Assembly (NCBI RefSeq): GCF_001425605.1
Contig: NZ_LMRG01000030.1
Coordinates: 186,001-250,000, forward strand
Source of the DNA: Rhizobium sp. Leaf453
GTDB taxonomy: Bacteria > Pseudomonadota > Alphaproteobacteria > Rhizobiales > Rhizobiaceae
Length of the DNA: 64,000 bases
Direction of reading: 5' to 3'
Part shown: one piece after another, positions 26,223 through 34,852 of the stretch
Layout of the letters: each line of letters begins with the position of its first letter
How positions within the stretch are numbered: the first letter of the stretch is position 1
Translations under genes and position numbers: made by a program
The notes under the pieces: generated by a model
The model's database searches: none
Seen by the model: the letters and a program-made list of their open reading frames with translations, nothing else
What the model was told of the DNA's origin: nothing

Positions 26223-27833
26223 ATGAAGGGCAATTCCGGAAAGATTTTCGACGCGCAAGGCATGAGTGATAAGCAACTGCATGCTATAGAGCGCGACATC
26301 CTTATCGTTGGCTCCGGCGCGGCCTCCGTCGCCATGGCTACTCGTCTTGTGAACGCAGGGCTGAAGGTTCTTGTCTTGGAAGCCGGCGACCGGTTGGTCA
26401 ATTCGGATAGTTCCCCGTTTTTTGAAGCGCGCGACAGCGATCCGTTTGGCTTGTCGTTGCAATTCGGCGGCTCAACAAATCTCTGGTCGGGCCGCACGGC
26501 GCCGCTCGAAGATGTAGATATGACACAGGCTAAAGGTTGGCCATTCGAGCGCGCGTCAATCGAAGCTTACTATGAGGAGGCGTTACGATTTCTGCGCTTA
26601 CAGCCTTTTGAACGGGTTGCGGGAATCCCTCCCTATGATGGAGGCCAAAAACAATGGAATGATTTTCTCGCTAACGCAGATATCTCGGTAAAACGTTTTC
26701 AATGGAACCGCCCGGTTTTCAAAGGGCTGGAATATTTCAGTGCACTCGCGGCATCAAACGCTAATCTAACGGTTCTTCTGAACTGTCGTGCCCTCAAATT
26801 GCTATTAGACGATACCGGCGTGCGCGTCGTTTCGGTAAGGGCAAATGCTGGCCCTGGTCGGTTCGTGGAACTTGTAGCGCCCCGATTCGCGCTTTGCGCA
26901 GGTGGCTTGGAGACGCCAAGAATCTTGCTGAATAGCAGGGCCGCCAACCGGCCTGCGTTGGACAATCCGAATATTGGTCGATACTTTTCGACCCACCCCA
27001 AATCCAACGTTGGGCGGATTCATCTGACGCAAGCCGTCTCTACAAAACACCCCTTGTTCAGCGATATATCTGACAAGGGAGGTGAGTTTCGTTTCGGTAT
27101 CGGCGTTGGAGGCGAGGCGTTCGAGAGAGCGGGTAGACTGAACCATTATGTACAGTTTTCGCCACGCTTTGAATCCATTGGGCTCAGCCTGCTAGACCAT
27201 GCGCAACACGTTGCTGCGTCCGTTTTGATGCGATCCGATCAGGAGGGACGCTCCTTAAACCCCTTGAGTTTCGCCCGGCGGCGTTTGCAGTCGTTTACAA
27301 CAGGGCTCGGGCGGATCCTCTTCAATGTGATCGGAAAAATGGGGTTGCTCGGAAAGAAGGGCACCGTTCTTGTCGTTCGTGGCTTTTTCGATCAATTCCC
27401 AAGCTCGGACAACCGTATTGTTTTGACGGAAGAAACAGATCCTTACGGGATGCCCAAGGCCCGGGTTTCGTGGACATTTTCTTCTGACGATAGAGCGTCG
27501 GTACACAGCTTTCTGAAGGATTTGGCGGATCGCATTCGACATCATGGCTTAGGTACCTTCGAGATCACTTTGCCGGCCGCCGACGAACCTTGGAAAATAA
27601 CTGAAATCCATTCGCATCTTTTGGGCACCACGCGTATGGGCACGTCCTCCGAGTATTCGGTGACTGATGCGAACGGCCGTGTCCACAACCTGGAAAACCT
27701 GTTCGTTGGCGGCGCCTCTCTGATGACCTCCTATGGGTATGCTAACCCGGTTCTAACAATAATGGCCCTTGCTTTCCTGACTGCGGATAAGATATGCGAA
27801 CAGCACAAAATGGAAACAGGACGACGGGCGTAG
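26223..27833 (+). CDS. GMC-family FAD oxidoreductase
   Basis: 536 residues from the ATG at 26223; ATG 26262 (MSDKQLHAIE) is an alternative. FAD Rossmann motif IVGSGAASVAMATRLVNAG at about 28-46, the substrate loop GGSTNLWSGRT, GGLETPRILLNS, and the C-terminal catalytic His region HLLGTTRMG and NPVLTIMALAFLTAD. The type resembles glucose/sugar and alcohol oxidases of the GMC fold. It is the first gene of a lower-GC block (about 52% in a sampled line) that continues without a gap into a methyltransferase, within the LPS core locus. A sugar-oxidising role in LPS decoration is plausible but inferred. Confidence 0.88.
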   Translation: MKGNSGKIFDAQGMSDKQLHAIERDILIVGSGAASVAMATRLVNAGLKVLVLEAGDRLVNSDSSPFFEARDSDPFGLSLQFGGSTNLWSGRTAPLEDVDMTQAKGWPFERASIEAYYEEALRFLRLQPFERVAGIPPYDGGQKQWNDFLANADISVKRFQWNRPVFKGLEYFSALAASNANLTVLLNCRALKLLLDDTGVRVVSVRANAGPGRFVELVAPRFALCAGGLETPRILLNSRAANRPALDNPNIGRYFSTHPKSNVGRIHLTQAVSTKHPLFSDISDKGGEFRFGIGVGGEAFERAGRLNHYVQFSPRFESIGLSLLDHAQHVAASVLMRSDQEGRSLNPLSFARRRLQSFTTGLGRILFNVIGKMGLLGKKGTVLVVRGFFDQFPSSDNRIVLTEETDPYGMPKARVSWTFSSDDRASVHSFLKDLADRIRHHGLGTFEITLPAADEPWKITEIHSHLLGTTRMGTSSEYSVTDANGRVHNLENLFVGGASLMTSYGYANPVLTIMALAFLTADKICEQHKMETGRRA

Positions 27834-28556
27834 ATGGTTTCTCCTGAATTGAGCGGCAAGGAGCAGCGCGCACGGCGGTCACGCTGGCAGAAGCTGTCAC
27901 GAAAAAGTTATTTTGGCGGCAAGCTGTCGACCAAAAATCTTGTGCGCCTTTGCAAAGAGAACGCGTCGGAACAACGCACCCTGATCGTCCATACGGAAGA
28001 TGTTGATTATAGAGAGTTCTTCCCAAATTCCTTCTTGGTTTCAAAAGCGCAGCAAAAAGGCTGCGATCTTCTAGTCGATAAGTATTATCACCTTGATACG
28101 ATCGAGAGTGAATCCTACGATATCGTCTTGTGTACTGGACTGCTTGAACATATTCCTGACCCCGAACGCCTTCTTGCCGACATCAAGCGGATATTGAAGC
28201 CGGGTGGGAAGTTGGTCATCTCGGCTTCCGCAGTTTTCTCCTTCCACGAAGGGCCAGACAACTTTTTTCATTTCACCCCTTTTGCATTCAGGTTGATGTT
28301 CAAGGATTGGTCGAAGATTGTTGAACTACGTGGCGCTAGCCAGCCGTTCGAAACCATCGGCATTCTTATGCAGCGCATTCTTTTGCAGTGCGATGTCTTT
28401 CCGCTGGCTCGCCCGTTTATTGAAATCATGGCGCGGTGTGCTCGCTTTTTTGACGTCTTCGTTACCGAGCAGTTTGATACGACTTGGAAGTATAGTGACG
28501 ATCACAAGATAGATTCTATGATGCCTTCAAACATTCAGGCAGTGATCATTAAGTAA
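27834..28556 (+). CDS. Class I SAM-dependent methyltransferase
   Basis: 240 residues. The ATG follows directly on the stop of the GMC gene, so translation is likely coupled. Methyltransf_11-like features: CTGLLEHIPDPERLLADI and RILKPGGKLVISASAVFSFH, and HFTPFAFRLMF typical of methyltransferases in polysaccharide clusters. The usual glycine-rich motif I is weak, replaced by TIESESYDIVL upstream. Target may be a sugar or lipid of the LPS; unproven. Confidence 0.85.
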   Translation: MVSPELSGKEQRARRSRWQKLSRKSYFGGKLSTKNLVRLCKENASEQRTLIVHTEDVDYREFFPNSFLVSKAQQKGCDLLVDKYYHLDTIESESYDIVLCTGLLEHIPDPERLLADIKRILKPGGKLVISASAVFSFHEGPDNFFHFTPFAFRLMFKDWSKIVELRGASQPFETIGILMQRILLQCDVFPLARPFIEIMARCARFFDVFVTEQFDTTWKYSDDHKIDSMMPSNIQAVIIK

Positions 28557-28566
28557 GGCTGTTACC

Positions 28567-29379
28567 ATGAATTCTTCACCCCTCGAGCCTTTGACGATCG
28601 AGAAATTCCGCGGTTGCCGATTCTTCTGCGGAGAAACCAACAAGATCGAACGTGAGTTGAAGAAGGGCCACAACGTTTATGGCGACTATCACTATGACCT
28701 GATCAACTTCTCTGTCGTCGAAAGCGTTGTGACCACGGGGCATGTCTGCCTTGATGTCGGGGCCAATATCGGCGTTTATTCGAACATTTTTGCGAGCCTA
28801 TCGGGCGACGCGGCGAATGTGCATGCTTTTGAACCGGTGCGTCACATCCGCAACAAGCTTCTCGCCAATTCCAAGCTTAATGGTCACAGTGAGATAAACG
28901 TCAACAGCTTTGCTCTCGGCGATGTTGAGACACAGATGACTATGTTCCAAATCAAGCCCGGGCATCGGCGGGGCGGGGTTAGTTCGTTGATGCAGAATGA
29001 CACCTATAAGGAGCTCGGCAAAGAGCACTTTGATGAAGTGGTAGTACCGGTCCTGTTGCTCGACAATTATGTCGAACAGAAGCAGTTGCCGTCGGTCGAT
29101 TTTATCAAGATTGATGTCGAAGGATTCGAGATGAATGTTCTGCGAGGCGGCCGTAAGACAGTTTCGAAGTATCGTCCGTTCATTATTTTGGAACTCGACT
29201 TCGACCGGCACGGCAAGGAAATCGGCGCGGAGATGTGTCAATATTTTGCCGATCTGGACTATCGAGCCTTCGAGCCTGAGATGAAGAACGGGGTATTACC
29301 CGGTAAAAAACACCTGACGCTAACGCCGTACAATTTCAACGAAAGTCCGAAGCGCAGAAACATATTTCTGCTGCCTTGA
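28567..29379 (+). CDS. FkbM-family methyltransferase
   Basis: 270 residues. SAM motif CLDVGANIGVYS at about 59-70, HAFEPVRHIRNKL for the adenosine-binding acidic residue, and the FkbM signature VDFIKIDVEGFEMNVLRGG. FkbM enzymes O-methylate sugars or polyketides. It lies 10 bases after the preceding methyltransferase, same strand, same lower-GC composition; together with the GMC gene they form a three-gene cassette. Confidence 0.9.
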   Translation: MNSSPLEPLTIEKFRGCRFFCGETNKIERELKKGHNVYGDYHYDLINFSVVESVVTTGHVCLDVGANIGVYSNIFASLSGDAANVHAFEPVRHIRNKLLANSKLNGHSEINVNSFALGDVETQMTMFQIKPGHRRGGVSSLMQNDTYKELGKEHFDEVVVPVLLLDNYVEQKQLPSVDFIKIDVEGFEMNVLRGGRKTVSKYRPFIILELDFDRHGKEIGAEMCQYFADLDYRAFEPEMKNGVLPGKKHLTLTPYNFNESPKRRNIFLLP

Positions 29380-29439
29380 GCAATCGCGCGACACTGACCT
29401 AGATTACAGGTGCGGCATTTGCTTAGCTGAGGCAAATTC

Positions 29440-30273
29440 ATGTCCAATCTTCCGATTTCCGCTTTCATCATCTGCCAGAACGAGGAAGCCTATCTCGGCA
29501 ATTGCATCGAGAGCCTGGGAAGCTGCGCCGAGATCGTCATCGTCGATTCCGGCTCCACGGATGGCACGGCGGCACTGGTGCAATCCTATATCGACAAGGG
29601 CTGGCCGATCCGGTTCATGTTCGAAAAATGGCGCGGTTATGCCGGGCAGAAGCAGTTCGCGCTGGAACAATGCACTGAGGCCTGGTGCCTGAACATCGAT
29701 TCCGACGAGCGGCTGGACCAGAACCTGCAGGCATTGCTGCCGAAGTTGATCGAAGCTCCGACGGAGACCGTCGGCTGGCGTATCGCGCGCCGGCCCTATC
29801 TGATCGGCTACGGCTATACGCCGGAAAAGGTCCGCGAGCGCAAGAACCTGCGGCTGATCCGCAAGGGCAGGGGCGCCTATGACCTCACCCAGAAGGTGCA
29901 CGAGGGCATCGTGCCGGACGGAAAGGTCGAGCCGGCGGCGACCGGCAGCCTGCTGCATTACCGGCCGCTGATCATCGACGAGCAGATCCTCAAGGAAAAC
30001 AAGTATTCGACCCTGAAGGCCGACCAGCATTTTGCCGCCGGCAAGCCGCCGCGTCCATGGAAGATGCTGGTCAGCCCATGGCTCTATTTCTTCCGGCTGT
30101 ATTTCCGCAACGGCCTGTGGCGTTGCGGTTTTCCGGGTTTCATCGAGGCCGCCACCGGCGGCGTTTATGCGTTCCTGACTCAGGCAAAGATGTTCCAGCG
30201 GCATGCGCTCAAGAACCGGCCGAATATCGACGATCAGGATTTGGACAGAGCACGCGGCACGCACGGCAAATGA
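29440..30273 (+). CDS. lpsC: LPS core glycosyltransferase, family 2 (LpsC-like)
   Basis: 277 residues. GT2 core: SAFIICQNEEAYLGNCIESL at the start, IVDSGSTDGT, and the DxD-type motif NIDSDERLDQ; KVHEGI and LLHYRP are typical of the WaaE/KdtX-LgtF branch that adds a sugar to the heptose or Kdo region. GC is high again (67% in the line 29761-29820), unlike the block before it. In S. meliloti lpsC, lpsD and lpsE lie together near lpsB; the symbol is assigned from that neighbourhood and is tentative. Confidence 0.82.
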   Translation: MSNLPISAFIICQNEEAYLGNCIESLGSCAEIVIVDSGSTDGTAALVQSYIDKGWPIRFMFEKWRGYAGQKQFALEQCTEAWCLNIDSDERLDQNLQALLPKLIEAPTETVGWRIARRPYLIGYGYTPEKVRERKNLRLIRKGRGAYDLTQKVHEGIVPDGKVEPAATGSLLHYRPLIIDEQILKENKYSTLKADQHFAAGKPPRPWKMLVSPWLYFFRLYFRNGLWRCGFPGFIEAATGGVYAFLTQAKMFQRHALKNRPNIDDQDLDRARGTHGK

Positions 30274-30280
30274 GGACGCC

Positions 30281-31312
30281 ATGAAGGTCATGCATTATCA
30301 CTTCGGTAAGGAAGGTGGCGCCGAGCGCTTCTTCGTCAACCTCGTCAATGCGCTTCATGACCGGGGCGTCGAGCAACGCATGTTGATCCGCCCTGATCGC
30401 AGCTGGCGAAAAGACATAGAAGGGTGCGGCGTGGTCTATGAAGGCATTTTTCGGCGCCTTTCACTCTCTCGCTTCCTGCTTCGAGCACGAATGCAGAGTG
30501 TTCTCAAGGAATTTCAGCCGGACGTCATTATGGCTTGGCAGCTTCGGGCAAGCCGGTTCATGCCGGCGTGGAAGCATTCATTCAGATTGTCTCGCCTGGG
30601 CGACTATCCGGAGCATCTCGGTTATTATAAAAATGTGCAGATGCTGGTTTGTATCACACCCGACATGGCTGCCCGCGTTCGGGAAATGGGGTGGACTGGG
30701 CCGATTGAGGTTATTTCCAATTTCACCCGGGCGCAGCCTTTGCCGGCGATTGCGCGCAATGAACTTCAGACGCCCGACAATGCATTTGTCGTCACCGGCA
30801 TGGGACGGTTTGTTCCAAGAAAGGGCTTTGACTACCTGATCCGGGCCGTCGCCCGCGTTCCCGGAACGTATCTCTGGCTGTTGGGCGATGGTCCGGAGCG
30901 CGACAATCTCATCAAGCTTGTTTCGGACCTTGGAGTCGGGGACCGGGTGCGCTTGCCCGGCTGGAAGACGAATGCCTATAGCTACCTGGCTGCCGCCGAC
31001 AGTTTTGCCATTTCCTCCTTGCATGAACCGCTCGGAAATGTGTGTTTCGAGGGATGGGGGAGTGGCAAGCCCACCATCGCCGCGCGGGCGGAAGGGCCGT
31101 CCTGGGTCATGACGGATGATGTCGATGCGCTATTGGTCGATTGCGCCGACGAGATTGGTCTTGCTGCGGCTATCGAGCGGCTTCGCGACGATCCGGCCTT
31201 GCGGCAGCGATTGATTGAAAATGCAAGCGGGACATTGCGCACCCGGTTTTCCGAAGACGCCATTGCGACGCAATATATCGAACTGTTCGAGCGTGAGCGG
31301 CCCTCGCGATGA
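30281..31312 (+). CDS. lpsD: Glycosyltransferase family 4 (LpsD-like)
   Basis: 343 residues from the ATG at 30281, seven bases after the previous stop. GT-B fold: MKVMHYHFGKEGGAERFF at the N-terminus (acceptor domain), VVTGMGRFVPRKGFDYLIRA and LWLLGDGPERDNL in the donor domain, and the EX7E-like region SSLHEPLGNVCFEGW. It is a paralogue of the next gene. Likely adds a core sugar to LPS at the cytoplasmic face. It overlaps the next start by 4 bases. Confidence 0.85.
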   Translation: MKVMHYHFGKEGGAERFFVNLVNALHDRGVEQRMLIRPDRSWRKDIEGCGVVYEGIFRRLSLSRFLLRARMQSVLKEFQPDVIMAWQLRASRFMPAWKHSFRLSRLGDYPEHLGYYKNVQMLVCITPDMAARVREMGWTGPIEVISNFTRAQPLPAIARNELQTPDNAFVVTGMGRFVPRKGFDYLIRAVARVPGTYLWLLGDGPERDNLIKLVSDLGVGDRVRLPGWKTNAYSYLAAADSFAISSLHEPLGNVCFEGWGSGKPTIAARAEGPSWVMTDDVDALLVDCADEIGLAAAIERLRDDPALRQRLIENASGTLRTRFSEDAIATQYIELFERERPSR

Positions 31313-32331
31313 AGGTATTTCACTATCACTTTGGCAAGGATGGTGGTGCGGAGCGTTTTTTTGTTCACCTGATCAATGCCTTGTCACGACGTGGTGTTGA
31401 GCAGGCCGCCATTATCCGTCCGAACCGTATTTGGCGCCGTGAGATCGATCCGAACATTCGCATCACTGAAAGCCACTTTCGCAATCTGTCGCTGGATCGC
31501 ATTCTGTTGCCCCGATCGGTTTCGCTGACCGCGCGGCGCGAAAAGCCGGACGCTTTGATGGCATGGGCCCAGAGAGCCAGCGAGTTGATGCCGAACTACA
31601 AGGGCTGCATCAAGATTTCCCGGCTCGGCGATTATCCGACCAATCTCAGCTATTTCAAGAACACCGACATCCTCGTCTGCAATACGCCGGGAATCGGAGA
31701 GCATATCCGCCGCATCGGTTGGAAGCGTGGCGTCGAGGTGATCTCCAATTTCACCGATACCGAACGTGTCGCACCGATCGACCGCAAGAGCCTGGATACG
31801 CCGGAGGGTGTGCCGGTTGTGATGTCGATGGGCCGCTTCGTGCCGCGCAAGCGGTTCGCGCTATTGACCGAAGCGGTTGCAAAGCTGCCCGGCGTGTTTC
31901 TGTGGCTCGCTGGTGACGGCGAGGAAATGGAAAATGTCCGCAAGCGCGCCGCCGATCTCGGTGTCACCGATCGCGTCCGTTTCCTCGGCTGGCAGAAGGA
32001 CACGCGTCCTTACGTGGCCGCCGCCGACGTCTTCGTCATGCCCTCGAGCCACGAGCCGCTCGGCAATGTCATCCTCGAGGCCTGGGCGCAGGAAAAGCCG
32101 GTCGTATCCAGCCGGTCCGAAGGCCCGGTCTGGTTCATGCGCAACGGCGAAAACGGCCTACTGGTCGATATCGACGATACCGACGGCTTCAGCCGCGCAA
32201 TTGAGCGGCTGATCAACGACCGCCAACTGGCCGATCGGATCGCAGTGGGTGGCCGCGAAGCCCTGATGGAACAGTTTTCCGAAGAAGCTGTCGCCAACGC
32301 CTATCTGGACCTGTTCAAGCGCAAGCCTTGA
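31309..32331 (+). CDS. lpsE: Glycosyltransferase family 4 (LpsE-like)
   Basis: 340 residues, starting within the stop of the previous gene (ATGA). Same features: MKVFHYHFGKDGGAERFF, VVMSMGRFVPRKRFALLT, LWLAGDGEEMENV and SSHEPLGNVILEAWAQEKP. Nearly every motif is shared with the preceding gene, so the two arose by tandem duplication and probably transfer to neighbouring positions. Symbol from the S. meliloti neighbourhood, tentative. Confidence 0.87.
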   Translation: MKVFHYHFGKDGGAERFFVHLINALSRRGVEQAAIIRPNRIWRREIDPNIRITESHFRNLSLDRILLPRSVSLTARREKPDALMAWAQRASELMPNYKGCIKISRLGDYPTNLSYFKNTDILVCNTPGIGEHIRRIGWKRGVEVISNFTDTERVAPIDRKSLDTPEGVPVVMSMGRFVPRKRFALLTEAVAKLPGVFLWLAGDGEEMENVRKRAADLGVTDRVRFLGWQKDTRPYVAAADVFVMPSSHEPLGNVILEAWAQEKPVVSSRSEGPVWFMRNGENGLLVDIDDTDGFSRAIERLINDRQLADRIAVGGREALMEQFSEEAVANAYLDLFKRKP

Positions 32332-32339
32332 GATTGCAG

Positions 32340-32609
32340 ATGATCCAGACGCGCTTTGGAACTCTTTTGAAGCGTAAGCCCCGCGCAAGACAATCCGTGC
32401 GGGTTGTAGCGCATGGCAGGAAACCGCTCTACTTCACACACACACACACACACCTGAATATCAACCCTTCGGACCTCGCTCGGATTGACGCGATCGTCGG
32501 CCGCAAAGCCCTGTCGAAGTTTGTCCGTGACGCCATCCGTCAGCAGCTCGATCGCATCGCTCCAGGCGAGGAGCAAGCCGGCCCACCATTGATTGGGGTG
32601 GAGGGGTGA
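32340..32609 (+). CDS. Small protein with ribbon-helix-helix-like domain and CA-tract linker
   Basis: 89 residues from the ATG at 32340 (a TTG at 32328 overlapping the lpsE stop is possible). The second half, LNINPSDLARIDAI followed by LSKFVRDAIRQQLDRI, has the strand-helix-helix pattern of MetJ/Arc-type DNA-binding antitoxin-like proteins. The first half is basic and of no recognised family. A 19-base CA tract encodes His-Thr repeats exactly between the two parts, so any change in repeat number by one or two units would shift the frame of the domain. No toxin-like partner is evident. The start and reality of the upstream half are uncertain. Confidence 0.55.
   Translation: MIQTRFGTLLKRKPRARQSVRVVAHGRKPLYFTHTHTHLNINPSDLARIDAIVGRKALSKFVRDAIRQQLDRIAPGEEQAGPPLIGVEG
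32435..32453 (+). repeat. CA dinucleotide tract, nine units
   Basis: (CA)9 followed by C, inside a small ORF. Dinucleotide tracts of this length are rare in GC-rich rhizobial coding DNA and are prone to slipped-strand mispairing. Confidence 0.95.
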
Positions 32610-32719
32610 GTTCGATTGGGGCCACAATGGCTGCGGTAGCGTTTGCGCGCCATTTACTCGCTAGACCGCGCGTCCGGCTCTCGTCTTGCAAACAGTGTTG
32701 AGAGAGCTACAGTTGGCTG

Positions 32720-32863
32720 ATGATGACTCCCTCAAAATGTACCCTTTGTGGCCGCCCACTGTTCAGTACCGAGGATCCGCTTTCGATGGTGGGGCGGTGG
32801 GTTAAATCGCGCCCGGGCGAAACCCTGCAGCAGGAAATCGACGACGTCTTCAGCCGAGCATGA
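32720..32863 (+). CDS. Possible 47-residue CxxC protein
   Basis: Short frame: starts with Met-Met, then SKCTLCGRPLFSTEDP (one CxxC followed by Gly-Arg-Pro-Leu, as in small zinc-binding proteins), and ends in QQEIDDVFSRA. Two adjacent ATG codons exist (32720, 32723); AGAGAG is 13-18 bases upstream. Its stop lies 13 bases before the convergent metalloprotease end. The composition of the peptide looks protein-like rather than random, but a single CxxC in so short a frame is weak evidence. Confidence 0.4.
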   Translation: MMTPSKCTLCGRPLFSTEDPLSMVGRWVKSRPGETLQQEIDDVFSRA

Positions 32864-32875
32864 TCCCCCACGCGA

Positions 32876-34852
32876 TCAGGCGATGTAGAAGTCGTTATTG
32901 TCCAGCGCAAGATTGGTCCCGATCGTCGCGAACTGCTGCGAACCGCCGGCGGTGCTGCCGTTGGTATCGTAGAACAGCTTGCCCGTATCGGTCTCGTAGA
33001 TGATCCGGTCCGATGTATCCTCGGCGAGACCCGTAAGGTTTTTGACAAACTGTCCCGCCGTCAAGTACCCGGTGCCGGCGATTGCGCTGAAGATCGCCTT
33101 ACTGAGGCTGATCGTATCAACGACCACGTAGAAATCGGTGATTGTGTCGATATTCGTCGATGTCGGCTTCGTGTTGAACCGGAACGTGTCCAATCCGTGA
33201 TCGCCCGTCAGGGTGTCGTTGCCGGCACCGCCTGCGATGACGTTATCGCCGCGGTTACCAGTGATCCTGTTGTCGAGGCCATTGCCGATTGCCTTGGCGT
33301 CTTCATACCCGTCTAGGAGCAGGTTCTCAACATCGCCCGACAGTTTGGAGCTCTTGATCAGACTGAAGGAAACGGTCGAAACCACTGCATCAATGCCGTC
33401 GGCGCCGTCGCTCGCTTCGTCCACGCTGTCGCGGGTGTTGTCGACGATATAGTCGTCGTTGCCCCGACCGCCACGCATCGTGTCGGCCCCGAGGCCGCCG
33501 TCCAGCCGGTCGTTGCCGCCATAGCCGCGCAGCAAGTCGTCGCCGCCATAGCCGCTCAGGCTGCTGTAGCCGCTCGCGCCCGTCAAGCTGTCGACATAGC
33601 TGGTGCCGCGCACACCTTCGAAATTGATGAACCTGTCGCCCTGCGCATCACCGCCGGAAGCGGTGCGCGCATTGAGATCGATGGTCACGCCCGTAGCAGA
33701 CTTCCTGTAGTCGAGATTGTCCAAATCGCTGCCGCCATCCATGATGTCCGCACCGCCGCCGCCCGCGATCGTGTCGCTGCCCTCGCGACCATAGAGGCGA
33801 TCCGCGCCGCCGAGGCCGCTTATGGTGTTGTGCGTCGCGTTGCCGACGATTCGGTCGTCACTGCTGCTGCCGATCGCGTTCTCGATCGTCGTCGAAAACG
33901 CGATGCCGACATTCCGCTCCCATTCGAAGGCCTTTGTATCGGGATTGGTCATCGCCGAACGAATGAAGCTCTCGAAGCCGCTGCCGTAAATCGCCACAAG
34001 ATCGTCGATCTGGTCGTCGATACTATAATAGGCGACGTCCGAATAGGAGCCTCGTCGCAGATCGAGATCGGAGCCGCGGGTCAGCGCCGACAGGTCGATC
34101 GTATCCGTTCCGCCGGCATCGTAGATCGCCTGACGCCCGTTCAGGTCGGTGTCGGTGAACTTGTAGACCGTGTTGCCGCTCGCCGTCGTTTTGTCGGTGC
34201 CGTAGAGCTTCTGGATTGCCATAATGTCCAGAACCATGGGCGTGAAGCTGGTCGTGTCAGTGTAGGAATAGGAAATACTGCCGCCGCCGCCGCTCCACGT
34301 GAAGAAATAGTCCTCGGTAGTGTAGCTCATGACCGTGTAGGTCGTGCTGTCATAGGCCGCCGGCAAGGTCGGCGCCTCGAAGGAATGCTTCAGGCCGAGC
34401 GCATGGCCCACCTCGTGGATCAGGATTTGAGCATCGCCGGTCCTCGACGCGAACGTGCTCGATTTGTAGCTGTCGTCGACCCAGATGTCACCGTTGACCG
34501 AGACTTCCGTGCCGGAAGGCGGGGAATAGGCGTAAGCCGCCGGTCCGCCGCTGCCTGGCGACGAGATATCGGTGAACGCAATGCGGATATCACCCGGCGA
34601 CGTATCGGAAACCTCGGTGATCGAGGGCGCGATATAGCGATCCCAGACTTTCATGATCGCCTGGAAACCGGTGATCTGCGTCGCATTGAAGACGCCGTAT
34701 GCTGCATTGAGCGGCTCGCCTTCACCATATCCTGCCGTCCAGACAGCACCCGCGCCCGGAAAGGAGTAGGTGATGTTCCCGGTCCACTTGGTATCGAGAT
34801 CGTCGATCAGCCCGGCCGTCACCTCGCTGCTGGTCACTGCAGTCGTCGTCAT
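32876..34852 (-). CDS. Serralysin-type M10 metalloprotease with RTX repeats
   Basis: 658 residues. Zinc-binding HEVGHALGLKH at residues 146-156 and Met-turn VMSY about 20 residues later define the astacin/serralysin (metzincin) clan. The second half has RTX nonapeptide blocks (GLGGADRLYGREGSDTI, GYGGNDRLDGGLGADTM, GGAGNDTLTG) that bind calcium, and a C-terminal secretion-type module (DTITDFYVVVDTISLS). No N-terminal signal peptide, as expected for type I secretion, but no ABC/HlyD/TolC genes lie in this window. The ATG at 34852 follows GAGAGGGG. It sits between lpsE-like and lpsB genes, an accessory insertion in the LPS core locus. Confidence 0.92.
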   Translation of the reverse strand: MTTTAVTSSEVTAGLIDDLDTKWTGNITYSFPGAGAVWTAGYGEGEPLNAAYGVFNATQITGFQAIMKVWDRYIAPSITEVSDTSPGDIRIAFTDISSPGSGGPAAYAYSPPSGTEVSVNGDIWVDDSYKSSTFASRTGDAQILIHEVGHALGLKHSFEAPTLPAAYDSTTYTVMSYTTEDYFFTWSGGGGSISYSYTDTTSFTPMVLDIMAIQKLYGTDKTTASGNTVYKFTDTDLNGRQAIYDAGGTDTIDLSALTRGSDLDLRRGSYSDVAYYSIDDQIDDLVAIYGSGFESFIRSAMTNPDTKAFEWERNVGIAFSTTIENAIGSSSDDRIVGNATHNTISGLGGADRLYGREGSDTIAGGGGADIMDGGSDLDNLDYRKSATGVTIDLNARTASGGDAQGDRFINFEGVRGTSYVDSLTGASGYSSLSGYGGDDLLRGYGGNDRLDGGLGADTMRGGRGNDDYIVDNTRDSVDEASDGADGIDAVVSTVSFSLIKSSKLSGDVENLLLDGYEDAKAIGNGLDNRITGNRGDNVIAGGAGNDTLTGDHGLDTFRFNTKPTSTNIDTITDFYVVVDTISLSKAIFSAIAGTGYLTAGQFVKNLTGLAEDTSDRIIYETDTGKLFYDTNGSTAGGSQQFATIGTNLALDNNDFYIA

